Assembly: GCA_017646225.1 (NCBI GenBank)
Contig: JAGCMZ010000153.1
Coordinates: 1 to 6,604 of the forward strand
Reading direction: 5' to 3'
Source of the DNA: Paludibacteraceae bacterium
GTDB lineage: Bacteria > Bacteroidota > Bacteroidia > Bacteroidales > Paludibacteraceae
Length of the DNA: 6,604 nt
Both the position numbers and the translations under genes were made by a program. A model generated the notes under the pieces. It was not told where the DNA came from. It made no database searches and worked only from the letters and a program-made list of their open reading frames with translations. This document shows, in pieces, positions 1 through 6,584 of this stretch (positions within the stretch are counted from its first letter, which is position 1; each line of letters opens with the position of its first letter).

Positions 1-812
1 CGGTCGCGAATTTCGCCACCAGTACCGGTTGCAGCACCGTTAAAAGGTTCTACGGTAGTAGGGAAATTGTGGGTTTCAGCTTTTAACGAAATAACCGATT
101 GGATTTTTTTGATTTCAAAGAAATCGGGTTTGTCACCGCTTTTGGGTGCAAATTGTTCAATTTCGGGGCCTGCGTTAAAGGCTACGTTATCTTTGTAGGC
201 CGATACCAAGGTGTTAGGATTGGTTTCGGATGTTTTTTTGATCAATTTAAAGAGTGATAGTTCTTTTTCTTCGCCGTCAATGATGTACAAGCCATTAAAG
301 ATTTTGTGGCGGCAGTGTTCCGAGTTTACTTGCGAGAAACCAAACACTTCGCTGTCGGTTAGTTTGCGACCCAATTTTTCGGCAATACCGTTTAGGTAAG
401 CCATTTCGTCGGGGTTCAATGCCAAACCTTCTTGCTCGTTGTAGGCTTCAATATCGTCGATGTAAACAATGGGTTCGGGTTGTTTGTTGATGGTAAATAG
501 CTCTTGGTCAAGACCTTCGTATTTACGTTGCAACATAGGGTCGAACGATGCATCGCCCATATTGGGATAATATTCTTCGATACGTTCAATACCGCTAATG
601 CCCATGTTTTGGGTAATTTCTACTGCGTTGGTACTCCATGGGGTAATCATCTCGCGACGAGGACCAATGTAGCTTCCTGCAATGGCATTTTCGGTTAATA
701 AAGTGGCATTGTCAAATAGCCACACCAATTTTTCAATGTTTTCGGCCGATAAAGCTTCGCGGCTTTGTACTGCTAAAATGTTGTTGCTCTGAGTTTTAAA
801 GAATACTATCAT
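1..812 (-). CDS. purL: Phosphoribosylformylglycinamidine synthase PurL, N-terminal part (3' end beyond left edge)
   Basis: PurL (FGAM synthase) catalyses the ATP- and glutamine-dependent conversion of FGAR to FGAM, the fourth step of cytosolic purine synthesis. The 270 complete codons begin MIVFFKTQSNN and contain two family signatures: SEHCRHK at residues 164-170 and KAETHNFPTTVEPFNGAATG at 244-263, followed by TGGEIRD at the window edge. The latter is the start of the first AIRS-like synthase domain, which holds nucleotide- and Mg-binding residues. Residues 1-160 fit the PurS-like and linker regions of the large single-chain enzyme. That form is usually about 1,200-1,300 residues and carries its glutaminase at the C-terminus, so roughly a fifth of the gene is visible. 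The start at 810-812 is supported by the nearby promoter (box 834-841), which leaves a very short leader. The leader is A/T-rich with no Shine-Dalgarno sequence, as is usual in Bacteroidota. The gene lies downstream of two same-strand genes but has its own promoter. Confidence 0.96.
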   Translation of the reverse strand, partial: MIVFFKTQSNNILAVQSREALSAENIEKLVWLFDNATLLTENAIAGSYIGPRREMITPWSTNAVEITQNMGISGIERIEEYYPNMGDASFDPMLQRKYEGLDQELFTINKQPEPIVYIDDIEAYNEQEGLALNPDEMAYLNGIAEKLGRKLTDSEVFGFSQVNSEHCRHKIFNGLYIIDGEEKELSLFKLIKKTSETNPNTLVSAYKDNVAFNAGPEIEQFAPKSGDKPDFFEIKKIQSVISLKAETHNFPTTVEPFNGAATGTGGEIRD

Positions 813-833
813 GTCTTTTTATTTTAAAGTACG

Positions 834-864
834 CAAAGGTAGTAAAAATAGTCTAAAGTCACAA
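834..864 (-). promoter_or_regulatory. Bacteroidota-type promoter of purL
   Basis: On the minus strand a perfect TAnnTTTG -7 box (TACCTTTG, plus-strand 834-841) is preceded by a TTG -33 element (plus-strand CAA 862-864) with exactly 20 bp between them. This matches the known Bacteroidota sigma-A promoter pattern. Transcription should start around 825-830, giving a leader of only about 15 nt before the purL ATG. The -33 element sits inside a run of heptamer repeats that offers a TTG every 7 bp, but only this one is correctly spaced. Confidence 0.72.
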
Positions 865-887
865 GTCGCAAGTCATTTATCATTTAT
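856..887. repeat. Heptamer tandem repeats overlapping the end of the 937-aa gene
   Basis: Three copies of a 7-bp unit, aagtcac, aagtcgc and aagtcat (856-876), run into two copies of catttat (874-887). The array overlaps the purL -33 element, and on the minus strand it forms the last codons and the TGA stop of the upstream gene (…N-D-K-stop, read from GATAAATGATAAATGA). Short direct repeats of this kind are common between genes in Bacteroidota. They are probably slippage products. Confidence 0.6.
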
Positions 888-3686
888 CTTGTACCACTTT
901 AGTTCCTTGCCTTCGGTAACCACCAAACAGGGCGATTGATAGGGTTTAAAGGCGCCAAAATAGGCCAGTGGAGTGTCGCTGGCAAAAATTTGGTAGGCTT
1001 GGCGTTGGCCTACAAGGTTGTAAATGATCCAACATTTTTGGTGGTGCTCGTAGGCAGCCATTTTGCTGGTATGCATAAGTAGTGTTGGATTGTTGCCACC
1101 TTGGATGTTGGCATCGCGCATGTAAATATTCAAGTCGCGGTCGTAAACGTCCAGTCCATTCTTGTCAAAAAAGATATAGTAGTTGCCATGATTGCCTTTG
1201 AACAGGGTAAATAGGTGGTGCTCGCTGTATTTTTTTACCGAAACTTCTTGTACATTGTTGTCGTAAATGTATTGAATGTTACCTTGTGGCGAGGTGCAGA
1301 TAAAGCGATTGTTCGATCCTAAAATATCTTCGTAGAAAGGTCCATTGGGCGCTTTTTTAATCTGGTTGTTCGCCTGTATGCGTTCTTCTCCTTTGCGGTT
1401 TAGGAAATACGATTTCTTGATATCAAATGTTACCAAAAAGTCTTTCCCTTTGTGGTTGAAATATTGAACGGGACGAATGGTTCCTATTTCGTTGGCTTTA
1501 AAATTCCAGTCGTTAGGCGATGTTCCGTCTGCTTTTAGCAACAAAATATTGCCGTTGGTGGTGGGAACAAAGAATCGGTAGTTTCGGGTGTTGTCGTAAT
1601 CGCAAACGGTTAGTCCGCCCGCAGCCTCTTGGGGTAGTGTTTTTGGGAAACCACTTACCATGTTGCCGTTTCTGTCGATGATGATAAATTCTTTTTCGGT
1701 AACAAAGGCCATTTGCAACTTGCTATTCTTAAATATGTCTACTTGCGATATACTGCCTTTGATGCGTTCAGGCATTAGCTTTTTCCAGAGGATTTTGCCC
1801 GATGCGTTGATAAGGTACAATTGGTTTCTGCTATCTTGAATGGCAATTTCATGTTCGCCTGTATAGTGATTTTTTACCAATTGTGGCGCGATAACGGCAG
1901 GGTAGTCTAAGGTAGTGGTGCACAGTGGCTTGTCCGAACTTATGGTGCGGGTTGTAACGGCACGATTTTCGGCTACCTCTTCTTTTTTGGTCGTCTCTTC
2001 TTCCGATTCCACCTCTTGAACAGCCTCTTCGCCGCTTGCTTGGATGTCATCGGCAAATGTTTCGGTGGTTTTCTCTTCTTGTGGTATTTCTTCGGGCAGT
2101 TGAGTTGTATCGACCAATGCCAATAGCGCTTGCTCATCTACTTCCATTACCTTGTTGTATTGCAAGAACAAGTGTTGAAACGTATTGCCCGAAAGGTCGT
2201 TTTCGGTTTGCAAACAGAAGGTAGAAAAGTTTTTCCACAAGCTTTGAGTTTGATTTACCCATTGCAGTATATCTTCGGTTACAAATTGGTCGGCATTGCG
2301 TACCATGTACGGAATGTTCATGTACATGGATAGGTTCGATTCTGTAAGCAAGGTTTTGTTGGCATCCTGAAAATTGGGGGCGCATTGCAAGGTTTGTGTA
2401 TTGGCTTTTCTGGATGCAATGTAGTCGGCAAATCGAGCCGATGGAGCAATAATAAGTTTATCGCCTGCAATGGCTATGTATTCTTCTGGCAAGGTATAAT
2501 CGCTGCCAAATACGCAGCCTGCAAAACCGTTGGTGGTAAATTGGTAAATTTTAGTGCCGCCTATGGTTCGTATGTTAGCGCCATAACCCATTTCTTCTAC
2601 CATGCTTTGTAGTTTTTCGGCAGCTTGTTTGGGCTCGATCAGTTTAACCAATACAAAAGGCCCTATGGGAGAGCAACCGTATGCAATTTCGCCACCAAAA
2701 TAGTTACCAAAGAATACCATTGGACTTTCACCAGTAGGGGTTTCCAATTCCAAACCATCGGTTATAATGGGTTCTTCGTCGTGTTGGCTGGCGTAAAGTT
2801 CCAATTGCTGCAGGTAGCGGTCTAGGTTGCTGAGCGCCAAATGTTGATAGAAATAAGTATTGTAGGGCATCCTGTCTACCAGTGTGTTTTTGGTGGTTTC
2901 TTGCCCTTCTAGTAACGATGTGTAATGAAAATTATTTTTTTTGCTGGCAAATCCGTTAAATATTAGCTTGTCTCCTTCTATGATGCCGTCAAAACAGCAC
3001 CAGTCAGCATAACGTTTCCATGCCGAGAACATGTTGTAACCTTGTTCGGTAAATTGGTCTAGAAGTTGATCACATACAATTTCCATGTTAAAAATCCAAT
3101 TGAAAACAGCTTGTTTCCCGGCTGTATTTAGGATGCGTTGGAAAGCATAGTCGTTGCTCATGAGCGATGTGCCCGTTTTTATTTGCGCAATAGATTGACT
3201 AACAATATTTTTGCTGGTACCCGTTAAAAAGATGCCATTGTCGTAGCCAAAAAAGTAACCGGTACTTACGTTTTGCAACATAATTTGTTCCAGTTGTTTC
3301 CATTCGTCTTCTGATATTTGGCCAAACCATAAATGTTCGGACGATTGGTCTTCTTGCAAGAAACTAGCCATGTAGAAGGTACGGTTGTTTAGCAAGGTTT
3401 TAACCGTTTCGTTTGTCCCTTGTATGGAATCCAAGTGGGTGATGAGTTGGTTGATTTGCTGAAACGAAGCCAATTTGCTTACATCTTGCCAATAGCTGTT
3501 GTTGTACAATAAGGCGTTGCTAATGGAACCTGTGTTGTTAAGGCGTATTAGGCTATAGGGACGTTGGGGGAGAGCTGTAAAAATATCCACTTCTTTGGAA
3601 ACTGTGGTCGATTTTATGGATAAAAATCCCCAAACTGAAAATAAAAGTGCCGCAATGGCAAGGGTTATAATCAAATATTTTTTCAT
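873..3686 (-). CDS. Membrane-anchored protein with DUF3352-like N-terminal half and C-terminal beta-propeller, unknown function
   Basis: The function is not recognised. The 937 residues fall into four parts. (a) A hydrophobic segment at residues 4-24 after MKK is probably an uncleaved inner-membrane anchor with the rest in the periplasm. (b) Residues 35-520 start with a pattern (ALPQRPYSLIRLNN, then SYWQDVSKL and LDSIQG) resembling DUF3352-type proteins of Bacteroidota. This is a recollection of the family, not a search result. (c) Residues 530-575 form a Glu/Thr-rich, surely disordered linker. (d) Residues 595-937 contain recurring strand-turn-strand units such as LYLINASGKILWKK (623-636), FIIIDRNGNMVSGFPK (667-682), ILLLKADG (714-721), SYFLNRKGE (759-767) and YYIFFDKNGLDVYDR (836-850). 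They fit a PQQ-like or FG-GAP-like beta-propeller of about six or seven blades. There is no lipobox and no obvious catalytic motif. The gene starts 9 bp after the stop of the PagL-like gene, so the two are probably co-transcribed. The start has no Shine-Dalgarno sequence. A scaffold or sensor role is only a guess. Confidence 0.9.
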   Translation of the reverse strand: MKKYLIITLAIAALLFSVWGFLSIKSTTVSKEVDIFTALPQRPYSLIRLNNTGSISNALLYNNSYWQDVSKLASFQQINQLITHLDSIQGTNETVKTLLNNRTFYMASFLQEDQSSEHLWFGQISEDEWKQLEQIMLQNVSTGYFFGYDNGIFLTGTSKNIVSQSIAQIKTGTSLMSNDYAFQRILNTAGKQAVFNWIFNMEIVCDQLLDQFTEQGYNMFSAWKRYADWCCFDGIIEGDKLIFNGFASKKNNFHYTSLLEGQETTKNTLVDRMPYNTYFYQHLALSNLDRYLQQLELYASQHDEEPIITDGLELETPTGESPMVFFGNYFGGEIAYGCSPIGPFVLVKLIEPKQAAEKLQSMVEEMGYGANIRTIGGTKIYQFTTNGFAGCVFGSDYTLPEEYIAIAGDKLIIAPSARFADYIASRKANTQTLQCAPNFQDANKTLLTESNLSMYMNIPYMVRNADQFVTEDILQWVNQTQSLWKNFSTFCLQTENDLSGNTFQHLFLQYNKVMEVDEQALLALVDTTQLPEEIPQEEKTTETFADDIQASGEEAVQEVESEEETTKKEEVAENRAVTTRTISSDKPLCTTTLDYPAVIAPQLVKNHYTGEHEIAIQDSRNQLYLINASGKILWKKLMPERIKGSISQVDIFKNSKLQMAFVTEKEFIIIDRNGNMVSGFPKTLPQEAAGGLTVCDYDNTRNYRFFVPTTNGNILLLKADGTSPNDWNFKANEIGTIRPVQYFNHKGKDFLVTFDIKKSYFLNRKGEERIQANNQIKKAPNGPFYEDILGSNNRFICTSPQGNIQYIYDNNVQEVSVKKYSEHHLFTLFKGNHGNYYIFFDKNGLDVYDRDLNIYMRDANIQGGNNPTLLMHTSKMAAYEHHQKCWIIYNLVGQRQAYQIFASDTPLAYFGAFKPYQSPCLVVTEGKELKWYKINDK

Positions 3687-3695
3687 GTCGTGTAA

Positions 3696-5018
3696 TTAAA
3701 AGGAATAACCAACGCCAAATTCGGCAAATTCTACCTTTTGAAGGTGGGTCTTAAAGCTTACATTCACTAAAAAATGGGGTGTTATGTGGTATTTTACACC
3801 AATTCTAAAGTAGTTCCATCCGTCTTCGTCTTGGATATCGTAACCGTAGAACAATCCTTTCTTAATGGGTTCACCTTTGCCGTTTAGGGCATCTAAGGCT
3901 TTGTCGCCAGGTTCCATGTTTTTAACGGGATCGTACAGGTAAATGCCCACGTGGGCAAATATGCCTACTTTGCCAATGGTCAATTCGTTGGCAATGTTAA
4001 ATCCTAAACGCAATTTATTGGCAATATTGTTGTCGGGGGTACAGGTGCGTTTAAATTTGGTAAATTCGTTGGTCCAACTGTATGTTCCGTTAGCATCGGG
4101 TGCTACGGTTTGTTGATAGGCATCGTCAAAAAATAGGTCAAAACCGATACCAATGCGGTGTTGACGGCAGGTGTGGTAGTAACCCTCTAGGTTTAAACTA
4201 GCACAGCCAAAGTATTGAGTGTCTTGGTAGTATAGTTTTTTAGCTCCGCCCGATACAATGACCTCTCCGCTCCAACGTTTTAGTGGTGATTCGGTGATTT
4301 GGTGATTTGGTGATTCGGCGTTTTGTTGTTTAGTCAAATCCTCAATTTCTCCTTTCTCCTTTTTCAACTCTCCTTTATTAACTAAATACTTCACCCCTAA
4401 GTATCCATTAAACATATTCAGTCCGCCGTTGGGTTGGGCCAAACTGGCACTCGAAAAGTGGTTGTACATAATATCGGCAGTCAACGCTAGGTTCTTATGT
4501 ACTTTAACGTCAAGGCTTACCCCTGCCGATATGGCAAAATTAACGGGGCCGCCTATGGCAAAATTATAATCACCAGCTTTTTGCTTGATGCTGCGTGGGT
4601 CGGCCATGGCGGCTGCTACATCGCAAGGTTGGGTAGCAAAACCCAAACCACCTCCAATTTTGGCATTGAACGATACGATATCGTTTTTTACCATGGGGAT
4701 ACTTACGTAGGGATACACACCAATCATTTGTCCGGCTACGTCGGGATTGCCTAGGTCAATTACCTGTAGCGCTAACCCCACATCGGGGTTGTTAAAGTCT
4801 TTGTGCCAGTCTTTGCTACCATCGGCTCCCCATTCAAAAGCCACTTCTCCCCCTAGCATAGGGCCTTTGGTTAAAGGCTCGATAATGCTTTTGTCGTGTG
4901 GATAAAGGTATCCGCCAATGAATTGCGCTTTGATCTTGTAGGCAGTATAGGTGGAATCATTTCCCCATGCCATTAAGGCCGTGAATAAGCATAAGATAAG
5001 TAGGTGGTATTTTTTCAT
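3696..5018 (-). CDS. Secreted outer-membrane barrel protein, acyloxyacyl hydrolase / PagL-like family
   Basis: The family's characterised member PagL is an outer-membrane enzyme that removes the 3-O-acyl chain of lipid A; Bacteroidota proteins of about 380-440 residues are often annotated acyloxyacyl hydrolase. The 440-residue product has a signal peptide (MKKYHLLILCLFTALMAWG, cleavage near 19-20). Its N-terminal region reads IGGYLYPHDKSI (34-45), then LGGEVAFEW (55-63) and IDLGNPDVAGQMIGVYPYV (87-105). An HFS motif at 187-189, followed by LAQPNGGLN (193-201), fits the PagL H-x-S active site (His126/Ser128). The third PagL residue, Glu140, would fall at N201 by simple offset, so activity is uncertain. 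A charged linker (215-247) joins a C-terminal half of alternating beta-strands ending in …GVGYSF, with the terminal Phe typical of outer-membrane barrels. The linker is encoded partly by a 4 x 8-bp repeat, which could make the gene frameshift-prone. It is the first gene of a probable operon with the 937-aa gene. Confidence 0.8.
   Translation of the reverse strand: MKKYHLLILCLFTALMAWGNDSTYTAYKIKAQFIGGYLYPHDKSIIEPLTKGPMLGGEVAFEWGADGSKDWHKDFNNPDVGLALQVIDLGNPDVAGQMIGVYPYVSIPMVKNDIVSFNAKIGGGLGFATQPCDVAAAMADPRSIKQKAGDYNFAIGGPVNFAISAGVSLDVKVHKNLALTADIMYNHFSSASLAQPNGGLNMFNGYLGVKYLVNKGELKKEKGEIEDLTKQQNAESPNHQITESPLKRWSGEVIVSGGAKKLYYQDTQYFGCASLNLEGYYHTCRQHRIGIGFDLFFDDAYQQTVAPDANGTYSWTNEFTKFKRTCTPDNNIANKLRLGFNIANELTIGKVGIFAHVGIYLYDPVKNMEPGDKALDALNGKGEPIKKGLFYGYDIQDEDGWNYFRIGVKYHITPHFLVNVSFKTHLQKVEFAEFGVGYSF
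4285..4316. repeat. Four tandem copies of an 8-bp unit inside the PagL-like coding sequence
   Basis: Plus-strand units are ggtgattc, ggtgattt, ggtgattt and ggtgattc, directly adjacent. On the coding (minus) strand they encode about residues 235-245 (ESPNHQITESP) in the linker between the two halves of the protein. The unit is not a multiple of three. Losing one copy would bring a TAA into frame at 4240-4242, and gaining one would bring a TAA into frame at 4280-4282. Both would remove the C-terminal half (about 190 residues). Confidence 0.9.
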
Positions 5019-5023
5019 GGTTA

Positions 5024-5080
5024 AGTCGTTTAGTCGTTTAGTCGATAAGTTTGATTAGCCGATTAACCGATTAGTCGATT
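5024..5080. repeat. Degenerate octamer array (consensus agtcgatt) in the divergent intergenic region
   Basis: Successive units are agtcgttt (5024-5031), agtcgttt (5032-5039), agtcgata (5040-5047), a 9-bp variant agtttgatt (5048-5056), agccgatt (5057-5064), aaccgatt (5065-5072) and agtcgatt (5073-5080). The seven near-copies cover 57 bp and reach to within 6 bp of the PagL-like start codon. The period and the gatt core match the 8-bp repeat inside that gene (4285-4316), suggesting the same repeat family. If transcription starts upstream of the array, it lies in the 5' leader. Confidence 0.75.
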
Positions 5081-5101
5081 CATCAATAAAATATTTTTTA
5101 T

Positions 5102-5109
5102 TATCTTTG
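5102..5109 (+). promoter_or_regulatory. Probable -7 promoter box of gldFG
   Basis: TATCTTTG is a perfect TAnnTTTG box. It would start transcription near 5116, giving a leader of about 38 nt. At the expected 20-bp distance the -33 position reads ttc rather than TTG, so this element is weak. The -33 region coincides with the last unit of the octamer array. Confidence 0.6.
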
Positions 5110-5126
5110 TGAGATTTTGTACAGCA

Positions 5127-5134
5127 CAAAAATA
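5127..5134 (-). promoter_or_regulatory. Possible -7 promoter box for the PagL-like operon
   Basis: On the minus strand this reads TATTTTTG, matching TAnnTTTG. No TTG lies at the proper -33 distance, which would fall at the gldFG start codon. If used, the transcript would start near 5120 and carry a leader of about 100 nt that includes the whole octamer array. It is the only match on this strand in the gap, but in such A/T-rich DNA it could be chance. Confidence 0.3.
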
Positions 5135-5153
5135 ACTTAAAAAAATCAATAAA

Positions 5154-6584
5154 ATGTACGCATTGCTAAAAAAAGAAATAGCAGGATTTTTTTCGACAGC
5201 AATAGGCTCGTTGGTAATAGGTGTTTTCTTATTGCTAACAGGTGCTTTGTTGTGGTTGCTTCCAGGCGAAAATAATGTACTGGATAACGGATACGCTCAG
5301 TTAGATGGCCTGTTTGTATTAGCTCCTTGGGTGTTTTTGTTTTTGATTCCTGCCGTTACTATGCGTAGTTTTTCGGACGAGTACAAGCAGGGTACCATGG
5401 AATGGTTGCAAACCAAACCCCTTACCCGAACACAAATTGTGTTGGCAAAGTATTTTGCTAATTTTCTGCTGGTATTAATGGCGTTGTTGCCTACTTTGGT
5501 CTATTTTATCTCGGTATGTTGCTTGGGAACAACCTTTGCCAATTTGGATATGGGTGGATTTTGGGGCTCGTTTATTGGCTTGGTTTTGCTAGCGGCAGTG
5601 TACGTGGCAATAGGTGTATGTGTATCGTCCTATACCGACAATGCAGTAGTAGCCTTTGTGGTATCGGCATTTGCCTGCTTTTTTATGTACATTGGTTTTG
5701 ATTTTATTGCCTCGTTGTTTCAGGGAGGTGTATCGCAAGATATGGTGTCGCAATTAGGCATTGCTGCCCATTACGATTCCATAAGCAGGGGGGTGTTGGA
5801 TTTGCGCGATGTGTGCTACTTTGTGGTGGTGTCGGGCGTGATTCTTGCCTTTACCTTTAAAAAAGAATGGAAATGGAAAGATGCAACCGTGGTACCTGCC
5901 GCCTTGTTGATTTTGTTGCTATCGCATTGGTTGGTAATTCGTATCGATTTAACCACCGAAAAACGCTATACCTTATCGAACCAAACCAAACAATTGTTGC
6001 GTGAGCAAACACGCCCTTTGTCGGTAACGGTCTATTTGCATGGCGATTTGAACATGGGATTCTTACGATTAAAGAAAGCCACCGATGATATGTTGCAAGA
6101 AATGGATGTGTATGCTGCCGAAGGAATTTCGGTGAAGTTTGAGAATCCATCGTTTGCAAGCACCGAAAAAGAACGCCAACAACAGTATGCCAAGTTAGAA
6201 AGCATGGGATTGCGTGCTACCGTGGTGCACGACCGCGATGCAGAGGGTAGAATGCAACAAAAGGTTGTTTTCCCATGGGCAGTGGTGTCGGTAGGTAAGG
6301 ATGCGATACCGGTTTCGTTACTTAAAAACATATCGGGTCGTTCGGGCGAAGAAAATTTGAATATTTCTATCGAAAATTTGGAATATGAGCTAACCGATGC
6401 CATTCGTATCTTATCGACCAAAAAAGTAGAAAAAATAGCCTTTTTAGAAGGCCATGGCGAGCTGACCGAGCCCTATGTGTACGATATTACAACGCAACTG
6501 GCACGTTACTATCAATTAGACAGGGGCGTTTTGGGTAACGATGTGAGCATGTTAGACCCTTATAAAGTGCTTGTTATTGCCTAA
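5154..6584 (+). CDS. gldFG: GldF-GldG fusion: gliding-motility-type ABC permease joined to auxiliary protein, ending at an apparent premature stop
   Basis: In flavobacteria GldA, GldF and GldG form an ABC transporter needed for gliding; related transporters also occur in non-gliding Bacteroidota. Residues 1-238 match the whole of GldF (usual length about 240): MYALLKKEIAGFF at the start, six membrane segments near 15-36, 52-70, 102-122, 136-158, 164-186 and 219-235, and the ABC-2 permease loop FSDEYKQGTMEWLQTKPL (73-90). Residues 244-262 are a seventh membrane segment corresponding to the GldG anchor. They are followed by GldG hallmarks IDLTTEKRYTLSNQTKQLL (264-282), VTVYLHGDLNMGF (291-303) and EKIAFLEGHGEL (426-437). 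No Met lies between residues 198 and 300, so GldG has no ATG start of its own. GldG alone is normally about 550 residues, but here only about 235 precede the TAA at 6582-6584. The next codons in the same frame continue GldG-like sequence. No ATPase partner is visible. The start is supported by alignment to GldF and by the upstream promoter. Confidence 0.9.
   Translation: MYALLKKEIAGFFSTAIGSLVIGVFLLLTGALLWLLPGENNVLDNGYAQLDGLFVLAPWVFLFLIPAVTMRSFSDEYKQGTMEWLQTKPLTRTQIVLAKYFANFLLVLMALLPTLVYFISVCCLGTTFANLDMGGFWGSFIGLVLLAAVYVAIGVCVSSYTDNAVVAFVVSAFACFFMYIGFDFIASLFQGGVSQDMVSQLGIAAHYDSISRGVLDLRDVCYFVVVSGVILAFTFKKEWKWKDATVVPAALLILLLSHWLVIRIDLTTEKRYTLSNQTKQLLREQTRPLSVTVYLHGDLNMGFLRLKKATDDMLQEMDVYAAEGISVKFENPSFASTEKERQQQYAKLESMGLRATVVHDRDAEGRMQQKVVFPWAVVSVGKDAIPVSLLKNISGRSGEENLNISIENLEYELTDAIRILSTKKVEKIAFLEGHGELTEPYVYDITTQLARYYQLDRGVLGNDVSMLDPYKVLVIA

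Larger units (their letters stand above)
5019..5153. other. Divergent intergenic region between the PagL-like gene and gldFG
   Basis: These 135 bp separate divergent start codons. The left part (5024-5080) is a degenerate octamer array. The right part is A/T-rich and carries a clear plus-strand -7 box at 5102-5109 and a weaker minus-strand candidate at 5127-5134. The stretch before the gldFG ATG is A-rich with no Shine-Dalgarno sequence. No small gene or RNA gene is visible. Confidence 0.8.

Noticed and set aside
813..872. Intrinsic terminator between the 937-aa gene and purL
   Set aside because: No stem-loop followed by a T-run is visible on the minus strand; only promoter elements and heptamers are present, so readthrough into purL is possible.
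2134..2385. 83-codon minus-strand open frame inside the 937-aa gene
   Set aside because: It lies fully within a well-supported longer gene in another frame, has no family resemblance and no start context; treated as a shadow.
4285..4316. CRISPR-like array
   Set aside because: Units are only 8 bp and directly adjacent with no spacers; it is a simple tandem repeat.
5856..5866. Run of six A followed by G at the GldF/GldG joint, resembling a slippery frameshift site
   Set aside because: The reading frame is AAA AAA GAA, which does not fit the A-AAA-AAG slip register, and the zero frame already gives both domains intact, so no frameshift is needed.
5867..5883. ATG triplets near the GldF/GldG joint (5867, 5873, 5881) as possible separate gldG starts
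   Set aside because: The GldG domain is encoded in the same frame as GldF, and these ATGs are in other frames or already within the joint. They could be relics of an older gene boundary but cannot start the present GldG.
6032..6421. 129-codon minus-strand open frame antisense to gldFG
   Set aside because: It is opposite the recognisable GldG domain and its translation is Ser/Cys-rich without any motif, as expected for an antisense shadow. The 100-codon frame at 5857-6159 is rejected for the same reason.
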